Shown here one piece after another: positions 25,470-34,578 of a DNA stretch of 64,000 bases. Position numbers and translations under genes: made by a program. Source of the DNA: Muribaculum gordoncarteri (GTDB taxonomy: Bacteria; Bacteroidota; Bacteroidia; Bacteroidales; Muribaculaceae); NCBI RefSeq assembly GCF_004803695.1, contig NZ_CP039393.1, forward strand, positions 2,480,001 to 2,544,000, in the 5' to 3' direction. Each line of letters opens with the position of its first letter. The stretch's first letter is position 1. The notes beneath the pieces were generated by a model. The model worked only from the letters and a program-made list of their open reading frames with translations, did not search any database and was not told where the DNA came from.

Positions 25470-26636
25470 TCAATAACCCGAGATGTCGATTGACTCGATA
25501 CCTTCGAGATTGTTCAGTTCAAAGCCTGTCGAATTCCATGTTTCAACTACAATATCCTTGGTGTCGGGAGTAGCGAGATCGAGCGAACCGCCTATTGCGT
25601 AGCTTGCACCCGCACCCGATGCCGGAAGAATAGTGCCAAACACGTTGTCGCCCGTGAAATATGGGAACGTGAATGTGCTGCCGGTGAATCCGAATTTCAA
25701 TATTCCGTAACCCTCCATCGCCTCCATTGCGTCATCGGCCACGTTAAGCGACACGATTTCGGTCATGGACGGGATGAACACGAGTCCGGTGTTGGTGAGC
25801 ACAAGGTGGAACACATACTGGAATCCGGTACGCATCTCCACTTCGGGGAAGTCGATGACATAGCTCTTGCCGTCGATCACGGCAGTGAGAGTGGCGGGCT
25901 TGCCCTTGGTCGAGAATGGAATCACCCACACGCGGGGCAAATCGGAGTTCCATCCGCCGGCCGCAACAGTCTTGCTAACGCCCACATTCAGGGGATCCTT
26001 GCCTTCGACCGTGATTTTTCCGGTGCTTACATTCATCTTACCCGAGGTGTAGACCTCCTCGCCCGAGATGCCGAGCGAAGTCAGCGTGCCGGCACCGGTG
26101 TAGCCCTGCGACGCAATGTTGAAGGCGGCGAGAGCGAGCGCATGCTTCATGTTGAGCTTCACGTTGTGGGTGGTGAACGATGCGGGGACATACTCGCCCG
26201 AGTAGAGCAGGTCGACCTGCTCGGTGATGTTGACGGGAATCGCCGCAGGGTCGGTATAGGCGGCATTGAACGGAGCCACGGCGTAGAGGAATGCATTCTG
26301 ACCCTTCTTGATGCGAATCTCGGGGGCTATCGTCCAGCCCGAGCCACCCATGGTGGCCTTCACGTTCTCAACCATGTTGGGCGCATCGAGGCGTCCGTAG
26401 GTCTTGGGGTATATGTTCATCTCGGCACCCGATGTAAACTCGGTGGTGACATTGGCGCGGGTGATGACCTCGGTAGTGATGCCCACGGCAACGGTCTGGT
26501 CGTCGTCGGGAGTGCCGGTGTTGCCCGTGTCGGGCGAGTCGCCGCCTTTGTCGCTACAAGCTGTCATTAGGGCGACCACAAGGAGAGCGGTGCATCCGTT
26601 GATAAGATTGTATAGTTTCATAATCGGGTGTTTCAT
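25470..26636 (-). CDS. fimbrillin-family (Mfa-like) lipoprotein
   Basis: A surface lipoprotein of up to 388 residues; the second Met (26621, giving MKLYNLINGC) is the likelier start because it puts the lipobox (VALMTAC) at the normal distance. The mature part follows the fimbrillin / Mfa_like_1 layout: acidic linker, TTEVITRANVTTEFTSGAEMNIYP, then VKLNMKHALALAAFNI in the middle. Such proteins are pilus subunits or adhesive lipoproteins. Its start overlaps the C10 protease stop by 4 bp, so the two are translated from one message. It may bind protein substrates or be matured by a protease; both are inference. Confidence 0.72.
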   Translation of the reverse strand: MKHPIMKLYNLINGCTALLVVALMTACSDKGGDSPDTGNTGTPDDDQTVAVGITTEVITRANVTTEFTSGAEMNIYPKTYGRLDAPNMVENVKATMGGSGWTIAPEIRIKKGQNAFLYAVAPFNAAYTDPAAIPVNITEQVDLLYSGEYVPASFTTHNVKLNMKHALALAAFNIASQGYTGAGTLTSLGISGEEVYTSGKMNVSTGKITVEGKDPLNVGVSKTVAAGGWNSDLPRVWVIPFSTKGKPATLTAVIDGKSYVIDFPEVEMRTGFQYVFHLVLTNTGLVFIPSMTEIVSLNVADDAMEAMEGYGILKFGFTGSTFTFPYFTGDNVFGTILPASGAGASYAIGGSLDLATPDTKDIVVETWNSTGFELNNLEGIESIDISGY

Positions 26637-28264
26637 TTGGTGATTTTAATAGTCTTGACTTCAGTGCTGCAGCGAAGCTCGAGCACATTAACTCCATCGG
26701 CAAGCTGCGAGCGGTTGAACTGCAGCTGCGGCAGCGGGTCGAGAGCGCCCGATGCGATTACGGTGCCGGTGGGTGACTTGAGCGTGTAGCTCACGTTGTG
26801 CTTTGTCTTCAGGAGGAATTCGCCTGTCGTGCGGTTAAATGACATCGATGTTGCCTCGGCGATGCTGCGCCACGGCTGAACCTCGATAGAGAATCCCTGA
26901 GTGAGCGATTCGCCCGATGCATTGTCGGTGACCGTTATGTCGACAGCGATCACGCCGTCGGCCGAGCATGAGAGAGTGCGCGTGGTCTTCAACATTCCGT
27001 TCTCGATTACGAAGGGAGCCTCGGCATAGCTGTCGGTGCCGGCGTTATATAGTCCGCGAAGCTCAAATGTCATGCCCGATGTGGGGGCCTCGCCGTTGAC
27101 CGTGACGGTGGCCACGGTAGATCCGGCGGGAAGTCCCTCCTCGATCACCGTACCGCTCAGCCCGATGCTGCGCAGCAGACGGTCGGGAGCGCCGATGCCT
27201 ATCACAATCACGTGATAGTCGTCGAAGTAGTAGGGAGAGTCACGCAGGTTGTCAAGACGGAAGTAACCGTCGCCGTTGCCGCCCCATCCCCAGTTGACAT
27301 GATAGCCCGAATTGCCGTCATAGCCGTCGACATTGAAGCTGTGACCTGCACTGAGCTTGGTGTCGACAGCATTGTATATCACGGCGCGGCCGGCGTTAAG
27401 CTCGTTGAGCACGAGGCGTTCCCAATCGCCCTGATAAGCGTCCTTCCACACATAGGCCACTTCGTCGCCGTAGCCGAAGTTGTCGCGGAGGGCGTTGGTT
27501 ATACGATTGACCTCGTTGGAGGGGATGCCCGAGCCGTCGGGGCCGTAGCCCATTCTCACGCTCATGCCGGCATGCCACATCAGGCGGGCAGCCTCATCAT
27601 AGGTGTTGGCACCCGAAAGAATGTCGTCCCAATTGTAGGCGCGCTCCTCGTCAAAGTTGATGCTGAGCTGTCCGTAGCCTACCGGAGTGTACTTCACCGA
27701 GCCTGTGGGACGCGAAGGATAGGCCTGCACGCTCATGGCCTGTGACATGGCAACGGCCACACAGCCCACGATAGCCTTGTTGTCACCCTCGCCGGGACAA
27801 TATTTGTTGAAAGGCGCGGGCTGGTTCCACTTCACCTTGATAAGAGGCTCTACGGCAGATCCCGATGCACGTGACAAGACCTTGCCAACCGACTCCCACT
27901 GACGGATGCGCGGCGACAACTCCTCGTCTACGCCAAGCTTGACGAGCTTCTTGTAGGAATCGAGCATATAGGCCATATTGTCGGGAATCGCCGACATGGA
28001 CAACGCACCCGTGGCCGAATATCCGATTACAGGGTCGACCTTGTCGTCGGCCGACACCATCACCCATCCTTGGGGAGCAAGATTGACGACATAAAAAGCA
28101 TCGTCCACCGCCTGCACCTGCTTAACCGTGCGGCTCTTTCCTGTCACGCCCTTGATTTGTGCCACGGCGGCGGCCTCGGCACGCTGTCGGTCGACCGGAC
28201 CGGCCCACACGCTCACAACGGTGGCGGCCGTCAACAAGAGAATTGATAGTATTCGCTTTGTCAT
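26633..28264 (-). CDS. C10 family (streptopain-like) cysteine protease
   Basis: A 543-residue secreted protease. A signal peptide (about 1-21) is followed by an inhibitory prodomain (about 22-130, AAAVAQIKGVTGKSRTV ... WVMVSADDKVDPVIGYS). The catalytic domain has Cys168 in AIVGCVAVAMSQ and His308 in LSAGHSFNVDGYDG, then the YHVNWGWGGNGDGYFRL block typical of SpeB/streptopain. About 180 residues at the C-terminus form Ig-like or secretion-type strands. It is the first gene of a two-gene unit with the fimbrillin-like lipoprotein and lies beside RagAB-like genes. Confidence 0.92.
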   Translation of the reverse strand: MTKRILSILLLTAATVVSVWAGPVDRQRAEAAAVAQIKGVTGKSRTVKQVQAVDDAFYVVNLAPQGWVMVSADDKVDPVIGYSATGALSMSAIPDNMAYMLDSYKKLVKLGVDEELSPRIRQWESVGKVLSRASGSAVEPLIKVKWNQPAPFNKYCPGEGDNKAIVGCVAVAMSQAMSVQAYPSRPTGSVKYTPVGYGQLSINFDEERAYNWDDILSGANTYDEAARLMWHAGMSVRMGYGPDGSGIPSNEVNRITNALRDNFGYGDEVAYVWKDAYQGDWERLVLNELNAGRAVIYNAVDTKLSAGHSFNVDGYDGNSGYHVNWGWGGNGDGYFRLDNLRDSPYYFDDYHVIVIGIGAPDRLLRSIGLSGTVIEEGLPAGSTVATVTVNGEAPTSGMTFELRGLYNAGTDSYAEAPFVIENGMLKTTRTLSCSADGVIAVDITVTDNASGESLTQGFSIEVQPWRSIAEATSMSFNRTTGEFLLKTKHNVSYTLKSPTGTVIASGALDPLPQLQFNRSQLADGVNVLELRCSTEVKTIKITK

Positions 28265-28377
28265 GAATTGAAATTTACTTATATCAGATTTTTTAAGTGA
28301 TTGTCAGATTGGTTGTTATCCGAGATTAAAACATAAGTTACGTTGAAACGCGATGACATGACAGTCGGTGCGTATCA

Positions 28378-28405
28378 CAAAGATAGCATTTTATTTATAA
28401 ACAAA
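28378..28405 (-). promoter_or_regulatory. promoter of the C10 protease unit
   Basis: Minus-strand -7 TATCTTTG (28378-28385) with TTTG at 28402-28405, a 16 bp gap that is shorter than usual. The predicted leader is about 105 nt. Confidence 0.55.
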
Positions 28406-28441
28406 CGGGGTCCCCGGCATAATTTCACGATGATTACATAC

Positions 28442-28478
28442 AAAAAAAGAAAGGCGTGCAATGACTCGCACGCCTTTC
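28442..28478 (-). terminator. terminator of the minus-strand SusC/D operon
   Basis: Perfect arms GAAAGGCGTGC (28449-28459) and GCACGCCTTTC (28468-28478) with an eight-base loop; the A run at 28442-28448 makes the U run on the minus strand. Confidence 0.88.
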
Positions 28479-28507
28479 CCTAATATTCAAATTGGGTATG
28501 AGATAAT

Positions 28508-29401
28508 TTATCGTGTCATGTTGACAAGATTCAGCGATTTCCATCCTCCCATGAAGTCACCGGTAGCCTCGTCAAACACTGCGAGGTAGAGCACGGGTGA
28601 ATCCTGGAATGTAATCTCAGTGAACATGTCGTTCCACTCGGCGCGTAATGTTCCGTCGGTAACCACATATCCGTTCTCAACCGTAGCTGCAAGCACTGTG
28701 CCGGTAAAGCTTCCGAAGTCTACACCGTCGGCAACAAGTGTTCCGAGGGGCACTTCGAGATAACCTACATTGGTGGCCTTGTCAAAGAAGTAGCTTACTT
28801 CGAGCTGAGCCCAGCTATAACCCATTATACCGGTTATGTATAGGGTTTCGTTGTAACCGGCCTCAGTTTCTTCATAACCTACCACATTAACATCCCACTT
28901 GTCGGGAGCACCCTTTGAAACGAAGTTGAGAGCCCACTTGCCCATCAGCTTTTCATAGAACTCAGAGTCATTGTCGCGGATTGTAACGGTGGTAGAGCGC
29001 TCGTTACCGATCTTTGCGCCCTTTGCGTCAACGATTGTCACGATAAACTCGCGGTTCTCGTTGATTTCACCGTCATCAACGGTCTTGATTTCAACATTGC
29101 CCACCTTGTCTTCGCTGGCAATGTTGATAGTCTTTGATGTTACGATATAGTGAACATCGTCCATGGCGGGATTGCCTGTAGCCTCCTGAACCTCGACAGT
29201 AACCTGTACATATCCGTTGGCTTCACCCGAAACGACTACGGGAACATTGAAGTAGCCCTTGTTTTCCTTCAATGTGATTGAAGGCTGAGCCATGTCAACG
29301 GTCACGTTGCCGTCGGAGTTGAAATTGAATTCGTCGTCATCGGAGCAGGCAGTCATGGTCAGGACAGCTAACCCGATTGCTAATATTTTGCTTAATTTCA
29401 T
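28508..29401 (-). CDS. Calx-beta-like surface lipoprotein of the first SusC/D unit
   Basis: A 297-residue lipoprotein (lipobox VLTMTAC, Cys19, followed by the acidic SDDDE that often marks surface export in Bacteroidetes). Residues about 35-150 resemble a Calx-beta-type Ig fold (SITLKENKGYFNVPVVVSG ... REFIVTIVDAKGAKIG ... TVTIRDND). The rest is strand-rich, like a ligand-binding module. It is third in the order susC-susD-lipoprotein and mirrors the gene at 39461, so it is probably a surface-exposed binding partner of the transporter. Ligand unknown. Confidence 0.7.
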   Translation of the reverse strand: MKLSKILAIGLAVLTMTACSDDDEFNFNSDGNVTVDMAQPSITLKENKGYFNVPVVVSGEANGYVQVTVEVQEATGNPAMDDVHYIVTSKTINIASEDKVGNVEIKTVDDGEINENREFIVTIVDAKGAKIGNERSTTVTIRDNDSEFYEKLMGKWALNFVSKGAPDKWDVNVVGYEETEAGYNETLYITGIMGYSWAQLEVSYFFDKATNVGYLEVPLGTLVADGVDFGSFTGTVLAATVENGYVVTDGTLRAEWNDMFTEITFQDSPVLYLAVFDEATGDFMGGWKSLNLVNMTR

Positions 29402-29440
29402 GACTAATAATAATGTTTTAGAATGTTACAATTACATTGA

Positions 29441-30961
29441 TTAGTAACCGGGATTCTGCTGACCCTTCAACTGAGGATTAACCTGGATTTCATCAGAAGG
29501 AATGGGCCAAGTGTAACGGTGGTCGTCGGCTGGGTACTGAACCGAAAGTCCGGCAGTTACAAGTATAGGATCAAGACCCCAGGCAGCGGGATAGTCGTAG
29601 CTGCGCTTGAATCCCTGCTTCCAGCGACGGAGGTCGGTGATACGGAATCCTTCGCCGATAAGCTCCTTGGTGCGCTCGTCGCGAACCTGCTGAATAAGAG
29701 CCTGGCCTGAGTAGTTGGCATCCTCCCAATCGATTATACGGTTGGCACGGAGAGTGTTGAGGGCTGCATTGGCCTTGTCGGGCTGATTGTTCATGGCAGC
29801 GGCCTCGGCAAGGATGAGGTACTGCTCGCTCAAGCGGAAGGGCTTGGGCATGTTCATGATGTTGTTGGCAGTCGAAGTCTTAAGCGCGGGGTTGCCGGGG
29901 AACTTGTTGAAGTTGTAGCAAGGATATTCGGCACCGTCGACGGTAAGGCCACGAATGTTGAAGAATGCGTCGAAGCGAACATCACCGTCCTCATACATGG
30001 CAAGAGCCTCGAAGCCGGGGATATAATCGGCACGGTCGTCATAGATTGAAATCCAGGCGCTACCGGTAGAATTCAAGTTGGGCTGCTCGGAGCTTGATGC
30101 GAAGGGACGGAAGATGATTTCCGAGCTTTCGTCATTGACCCACATGTCAATATAGTTATCGGTATTGGCAAGAGTGTAGACCTTGGAGTTGATAACCGAC
30201 TCAGCCTTGCTGATAGCGGTGGCGTAGTCACCGATCATGAGGGCGAAGCGTGCCTGCATTGCCATTACGGTGTAAGAGCAGATGTAGGGCGACATGGGAG
30301 CAACGTGCTTCTTGTCGGAAGCCTCGTAGGTCTGCATTGCAGTGAGAGCGAGGTTAAGCTCGTCGTTGATAAGCTTTACCGACTCGTTCATTGTGCTGCG
30401 GCCGGGGTACTTGCTACGGTCGGCAGTAGGATTGTACTCAAGTGTGATGGGCACACCGAGAGCGGGAGTGTCGCCCTTGTCGGCAGAATATACCTGGCAG
30501 AAGCGATCGAAAAGTGCGATGTAGTAGAATGCACGGGTGAAGTGAGCCTCACCGATGTAACGCTCAATGTCAAGACGGTCGTCGGCATCCTCGGTATTCT
30601 CCAGAAGGGGCTCGGCCTTTGACAGGAAGTAGTTGACCGATGCTATGCGGCTGTAGCAGGTGCTCCACAATGAAAGCACATCGCCGTCGCCGGCAAGCAG
30701 ATTTCCGTTGGCGATTGTTCCGTTACGGTTACCGTTGATGGTGATGCCGTTGAACATATCGGCCTGAAGCTCAGGCTTGGTGATATAAGAGCCCGAGGTC
30801 ATCGAACGGAATCCGCTGTAGAATCCGTTGCGATAGCGTTGTGCGTCGTTTGCGCTTTGGATGGCGTTGTCGTCATCAAGTGCTCCGTAAGGTGCCTCGT
30901 CCATGTTACATGATGAGAGCAAGCCCACAGCGAACAATGCGTATAAAAGATATTTTTTCAT
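29441..30961 (-). CDS. SusD/RagB-family outer-membrane lipoprotein (unit 1)
   Basis: A 506-residue SusD-type lipoprotein (lipobox VGLLSSC, Cys18). Family marks include the TPR-like helices (YIGEAHFTRAFYYIALFDRFCQVY, a characteristic SusD stretch), SEQYLILAEAAAMNNQPDKANAALNTLRANRI and the C-terminal VRDERTKELIGEGFRITDLRRW. SusD proteins form the lid over the SusC barrel and help capture ligand at the cell surface. It follows susC by 20 bp. Because the partner SusC resembles RagA, its ligand is more likely a peptide than a glycan; that is inference. Confidence 0.93.
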   Translation of the reverse strand: MKKYLLYALFAVGLLSSCNMDEAPYGALDDDNAIQSANDAQRYRNGFYSGFRSMTSGSYITKPELQADMFNGITINGNRNGTIANGNLLAGDGDVLSLWSTCYSRIASVNYFLSKAEPLLENTEDADDRLDIERYIGEAHFTRAFYYIALFDRFCQVYSADKGDTPALGVPITLEYNPTADRSKYPGRSTMNESVKLINDELNLALTAMQTYEASDKKHVAPMSPYICSYTVMAMQARFALMIGDYATAISKAESVINSKVYTLANTDNYIDMWVNDESSEIIFRPFASSSEQPNLNSTGSAWISIYDDRADYIPGFEALAMYEDGDVRFDAFFNIRGLTVDGAEYPCYNFNKFPGNPALKTSTANNIMNMPKPFRLSEQYLILAEAAAMNNQPDKANAALNTLRANRIIDWEDANYSGQALIQQVRDERTKELIGEGFRITDLRRWKQGFKRSYDYPAAWGLDPILVTAGLSVQYPADDHRYTWPIPSDEIQVNPQLKGQQNPGY

Positions 30962-30981
30962 ATTACGATTTCAATAATAGA

Positions 30982-33900
30982 TTAGAAACTAACTTCAATA
31001 CCAAACTCGTACTGACGGGTATTGGGATAGTAGAATGCCACAAGGTTGCTTTCGGGCTCGGGGTCGTAACCGGTGAACGAAGTGAAGGTCAACAGGTTGC
31101 GGCCGGTGAAGTGAAGATTTACGCCTGACAGACAAGCTTTATTCACCCATGCCTTGGGAAGTGAGTACTGAAGAGTGAGGTTCTTCAGACGAACGAATGA
31201 AGCGTCCTCAAGCCAGCGGTCGTCAAACTGGAGAGCCTGACCGGGAGCAGGGATGTCGGTGATGTCACCGGGCTTGGTCCACACGTTAAGCATCTCAACG
31301 CGCTGGTTGTAGGATGTAGCAAAGTTATTGTTGGTGATGAAGTAGAGATCGTTGTTGATCATGTACTTCTTGGCTGCCCAGGTGAAGTCCATGCGGAGTG
31401 AAAGACCCTTCCAGCGCAAGTCGGTTCCGAAACCGCCCGACCAGGGTGAATACTGCGACTTGTCAAGAATCTGTGAATCGCGGGTTTCGTTAAACACCTT
31501 GGTGAGGTTGCCGTCCTTGGTGTACCACATCTGCTGACCGTCGCGGGGGTCAACACCTGCGTACTTCACGCAATAGAACGAACCTGCATCGTGACCGACC
31601 TTATAGATAACGTTGGCGTTGAGGAACGGAAGTTCATCAAGACCGTCGTAGAGGTCGGTGATCTCATTCTTGTTGTAGTTGAAGTTGGCGCGAACATTCC
31701 ATGTCCAGTCACGGGTATTGATGATGTTGGCCTTTACATCAACATCGACACCACGGTTGCGCATACCGCCTACGTTACCCCAGCCACCGTCGAAACCGGT
31801 AGTGTAGCTGTAAGGAATCTCAAGAAGCATGTCGCAAGTCTGCTTGTTGTAGAAGTCGACATCGACATCAAGGATGTTGAAGAGGCCGAAGTTCAAGCCG
31901 AGGTCAAATGACTTCACGGTTTCCCAGGTGAGGTCGCTGTTGGCGGCCTGTGAGATGCCGAGTGAGCCTTGTCCGTTATATACGTTTCCGGCACCGATGA
32001 GGCCGTAGTACATATAGTTGTCGATTGAAGAGTTACCTGTAGTACCGTAGCTGATGCGGAACTTAAGGTCGTCGAGCCATGTGTAGGGCTGGAGGAACTT
32101 CTCTGACTTGATGTTCCACATACCGCCTACCGAGAAGAAGTTGGCCCAACGGTGACCGGGAGCAAACTTCGAGCTACCGTCGCGACGATAAGTGAAGTCA
32201 AAGAAATACTTGCTGTCGTAGTCGTAGCTGAGCTGAGCGAATATAGAGTTCATCACAGTGCGAACGAGGCTTTCGCTCAAGTCGCTGATGGCGACGCTTG
32301 TACCCTGAGTGAGGAGCATCTGACGACGGTCGCTCTGACCTTCCGAGAATACTCCGAAGCCTTCGCTCTGAGAGATGATCGACTCTTCACCGACGAGAGC
32401 TCTTACATTGTGAACATCGGCGATGTTGAAGTTATACTCGGCAGTGTTGGTGTAGGTAAACGAGTAGTAGCGTGAGAATGACTGCTGGTTGTAACCGGTT
32501 ACAAGCTCGCCGGCAGTACCACCGTTGGCATATACATCGCCCATCGGGGTGTAGAGGGTTTCGTTCGGGAAACCGAGGTTCTTCAGTCGGGTGTCGTAAG
32601 CGTCGACAGCCTGCTGAGCGCGGAGGGTAAGACCCTTTATGGGAGTGAACGCCTCATAGAGAGCGGCGTTGATAGTAAGACGATTGCGAAGCACGCTACG
32701 GCCGCTACGGATGTAGTCGGGAGTAGGCATACCGGAATAGTGTAGATATTCGGCACGGTCGCCCCACATTATATTACCATTGTCGTCGAATGTATAATAA
32801 TAAGGAGAATCGTAAGGGAGAGCCTTGCGGGCAAACACCATCGGGTTGGTAGGATAGAGACCGTCGCCCGAGTAGGATGCACCTGACTCGTTGTTGGTTT
32901 CATACTTGGTATAACCGAGGTTGGTCTGCAAGCCTACGCGGAACCAGTCGGTAACCTTTGAGTCAACGCTTACGCGCATAGTTTCACGACGCATGCCCGA
33001 CTGAGCGATGATACCTTCCTGATTCAGGTGGTTGAGCGATATATAATAAGATGTACGCTCGGTACCGCCGGTAACAGCTCCTTCAAGTGAATAGGTGGGA
33101 GCGCTGCCGTCGAATATCTCATCACGCCAGTTGGTGGAGATGCCATGCTTGTTTACGAGATCCTTGATGCCTTGAGAAACAGGCTGACCGATTTTGTCGC
33201 GATACTCGATGTACTGGTCAGAGTTCATCATGTCGACCTTGTCGGGAGTAAGCTGCGACCAACCATACTTTGCACGGATGGTAACGCGGGCCTGCTGTCC
33301 GTATTTACCTTTCTTTGAGGTGATAACGATAACACCGTTGGCAGCACGTGAACCGTAGATGGCTACCGATGCGGCATCCTTCAACACGGTGATGCTCTCG
33401 ATGTCGTTAGGGTTAAGGGTCGTGAACACTGTCTGGGTAACGGGGGCACCGTCGAGGATAAACAACGGAGTGGTGCCTGCGTTAAGAGAGTTCAAACCAC
33501 GAAGACGAATCTGGTTGTCAACCGAAGAGGGGTCACCCGATGACGAGAAAATCGAAAGACCGGCCACCTGACCCTGAAGGGCGTCTACGAAAGTAGGAGT
33601 GGTAAGGTTCTCGAAATTCTGCTCACCGATAACAGCCACTGAACCGACGATCGAACCGAGCTTCTTGCCCGAACCGTAACCGGTCACCACTACTTCGTCG
33701 AGGCGAGTGTCCGAGGTTTCAAGACGAATGGTCATGTTGTCCTGTACGGGCACGGTCACCGGCTTCATTCCTATATAGGAAACCGTCAGCTGACTTACTT
33801 TGTTGGATACTGTCAGGTGGAATTTTCCGTCAAGGTCGGTAGCCGTTCCGCTGCCGCCTCCCACCGGGACTACCGTCGCGCCCACGAGAGGCTCGCCGTC

Positions 33901-33996
33901 AGCCGCCGACACGACTGTTCCGCGTATGCTGCGGCTTTGCGCCGAAACCGATACGACGGTCAGGAGTGCAAAAAGTAAAAGAATGAACTTCTTCAT
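30982..33996 (-). CDS. SusC/RagA-family TonB-dependent transporter (unit 1)
   Basis: A 1004-residue outer-membrane transporter. Signal peptide 1-19 (MKKFILLLFALLTVVSVSA), a carboxypeptidase-regulatory-like domain (about 22-95), a TonB box region (LDEVVVTGYGSGKK), the plug (DALQGQVAGLSIFSSSGDPS, LKDAASVAIYGSRAANGVIVITSKKGK) and a 22-strand barrel ending in the terminal Phe. The plug and the C-terminal part (MINNDLYF, ARNLLTFT-like, YPNTRQYEFGIEVSF) recall RagA of Porphyromonas gingivalis, a peptide importer. Its first 14 residues and leader are shared exactly with the divergent susC. Confidence 0.94.
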   Translation of the reverse strand: MKKFILLLFALLTVVSVSAQSRSIRGTVVSAADGEPLVGATVVPVGGGSGTATDLDGKFHLTVSNKVSQLTVSYIGMKPVTVPVQDNMTIRLETSDTRLDEVVVTGYGSGKKLGSIVGSVAVIGEQNFENLTTPTFVDALQGQVAGLSIFSSSGDPSSVDNQIRLRGLNSLNAGTTPLFILDGAPVTQTVFTTLNPNDIESITVLKDAASVAIYGSRAANGVIVITSKKGKYGQQARVTIRAKYGWSQLTPDKVDMMNSDQYIEYRDKIGQPVSQGIKDLVNKHGISTNWRDEIFDGSAPTYSLEGAVTGGTERTSYYISLNHLNQEGIIAQSGMRRETMRVSVDSKVTDWFRVGLQTNLGYTKYETNNESGASYSGDGLYPTNPMVFARKALPYDSPYYYTFDDNGNIMWGDRAEYLHYSGMPTPDYIRSGRSVLRNRLTINAALYEAFTPIKGLTLRAQQAVDAYDTRLKNLGFPNETLYTPMGDVYANGGTAGELVTGYNQQSFSRYYSFTYTNTAEYNFNIADVHNVRALVGEESIISQSEGFGVFSEGQSDRRQMLLTQGTSVAISDLSESLVRTVMNSIFAQLSYDYDSKYFFDFTYRRDGSSKFAPGHRWANFFSVGGMWNIKSEKFLQPYTWLDDLKFRISYGTTGNSSIDNYMYYGLIGAGNVYNGQGSLGISQAANSDLTWETVKSFDLGLNFGLFNILDVDVDFYNKQTCDMLLEIPYSYTTGFDGGWGNVGGMRNRGVDVDVKANIINTRDWTWNVRANFNYNKNEITDLYDGLDELPFLNANVIYKVGHDAGSFYCVKYAGVDPRDGQQMWYTKDGNLTKVFNETRDSQILDKSQYSPWSGGFGTDLRWKGLSLRMDFTWAAKKYMINNDLYFITNNNFATSYNQRVEMLNVWTKPGDITDIPAPGQALQFDDRWLEDASFVRLKNLTLQYSLPKAWVNKACLSGVNLHFTGRNLLTFTSFTGYDPEPESNLVAFYYPNTRQYEFGIEVSF

Positions 33997-34106
33997 ACTA
34001 CAATTTTTAATTAGACATATAAAGTTTTTAAATGTTGTATAGAACTGAGCTTAATGTTAAGCCTTATTTGCACTTACACGTAGTATCTCTTGCCGAGAGA
34101 TACTAA
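33956..34106 (-). repeat. left arm of the large inverted repeat between the two susC genes
   Basis: This 151 bp arm covers the start of the unit 1 susC signal peptide and its leader. It pairs with 34427-34578. The outer 98 bp (33956-34053) are identical between arms; the inner part has a few changes and a 1 bp indel. It contains a leader hairpin AGTATCTC-N7-GAGATACT. Confidence 0.92.
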
Positions 34107-34426
34107 AACACCTTACAAAGTTAGTACAAAAAGCTGTAATATAAACAATTTGTAGCATTTTTTTTCTTTGTTTTAACATTTTGGCACCGTTGAAAACGCA
34201 CTCATTTGCACATTTCACCACCGATATGCTCCTAATAATCACATATTTATACGTATCTAAAATTATTCATGTTCAAAAATCCATTTTGTCATTTTAAATA
34301 AAATAAGCTAACAGGAAAATTTCACATTTTATGGCTCAAATAGCACTATTTTAACACAATTGATGTTGCAAAAGCGGGAAGTAACGCAGTGGGAATCGTT
34401 TGATTAGACGCGCACAGAATCACCGA
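34107..34426. other. A/T-rich spacer between the inverted repeats
   Basis: A 320 bp non-coding, A/T-rich segment. The only full -7 match is on the minus strand at its left edge, facing unit 1. On the plus strand I find no TAnnTTTG box in front of unit 2 susC. No open reading frame of note. Confidence 0.7.
34116..34123 (-). promoter_or_regulatory. -7 box for unit 1 susC, inside the spacer
   Basis: Minus-strand TAACTTTG matches TAnnTTTG and lies just outside the inverted repeat, within the 320 bp spacer. A weak -33-like ATTG is about 22 bp upstream. No equivalent box is seen on the plus side. Confidence 0.6.
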
Positions 34427-34578
34427 TTAGTATCTCTCGGCAAAAGATACTATCCAAATGTGCAAATAAGGCTTAACAACTAAGCTCAGTTCTATACAAC
34501 ATTTAAAAACTTTATATGTCTAATTAAAAATTGTAGTATGAAGAAGTTCATTCTTTTACTTTTTGCACTCCTGACCGT
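34427..34578 (+). repeat. right arm of the large inverted repeat
   Basis: This 152 bp arm covers leader and signal-peptide codons of unit 2 susC and is the inverted copy of 33956-34106. The innermost 17 bp (TTAGTATCTCTCGGCAA) are identical in both arms, as are the outer 98 bp. Similarity stops abruptly after the codons for LLTV. Confidence 0.92.

Noticed and set aside
33956-34578. A recombinase gene next to the inverted repeats
   Set aside because: None of the nearby genes encodes a tyrosine or serine recombinase; it would have to act from elsewhere.
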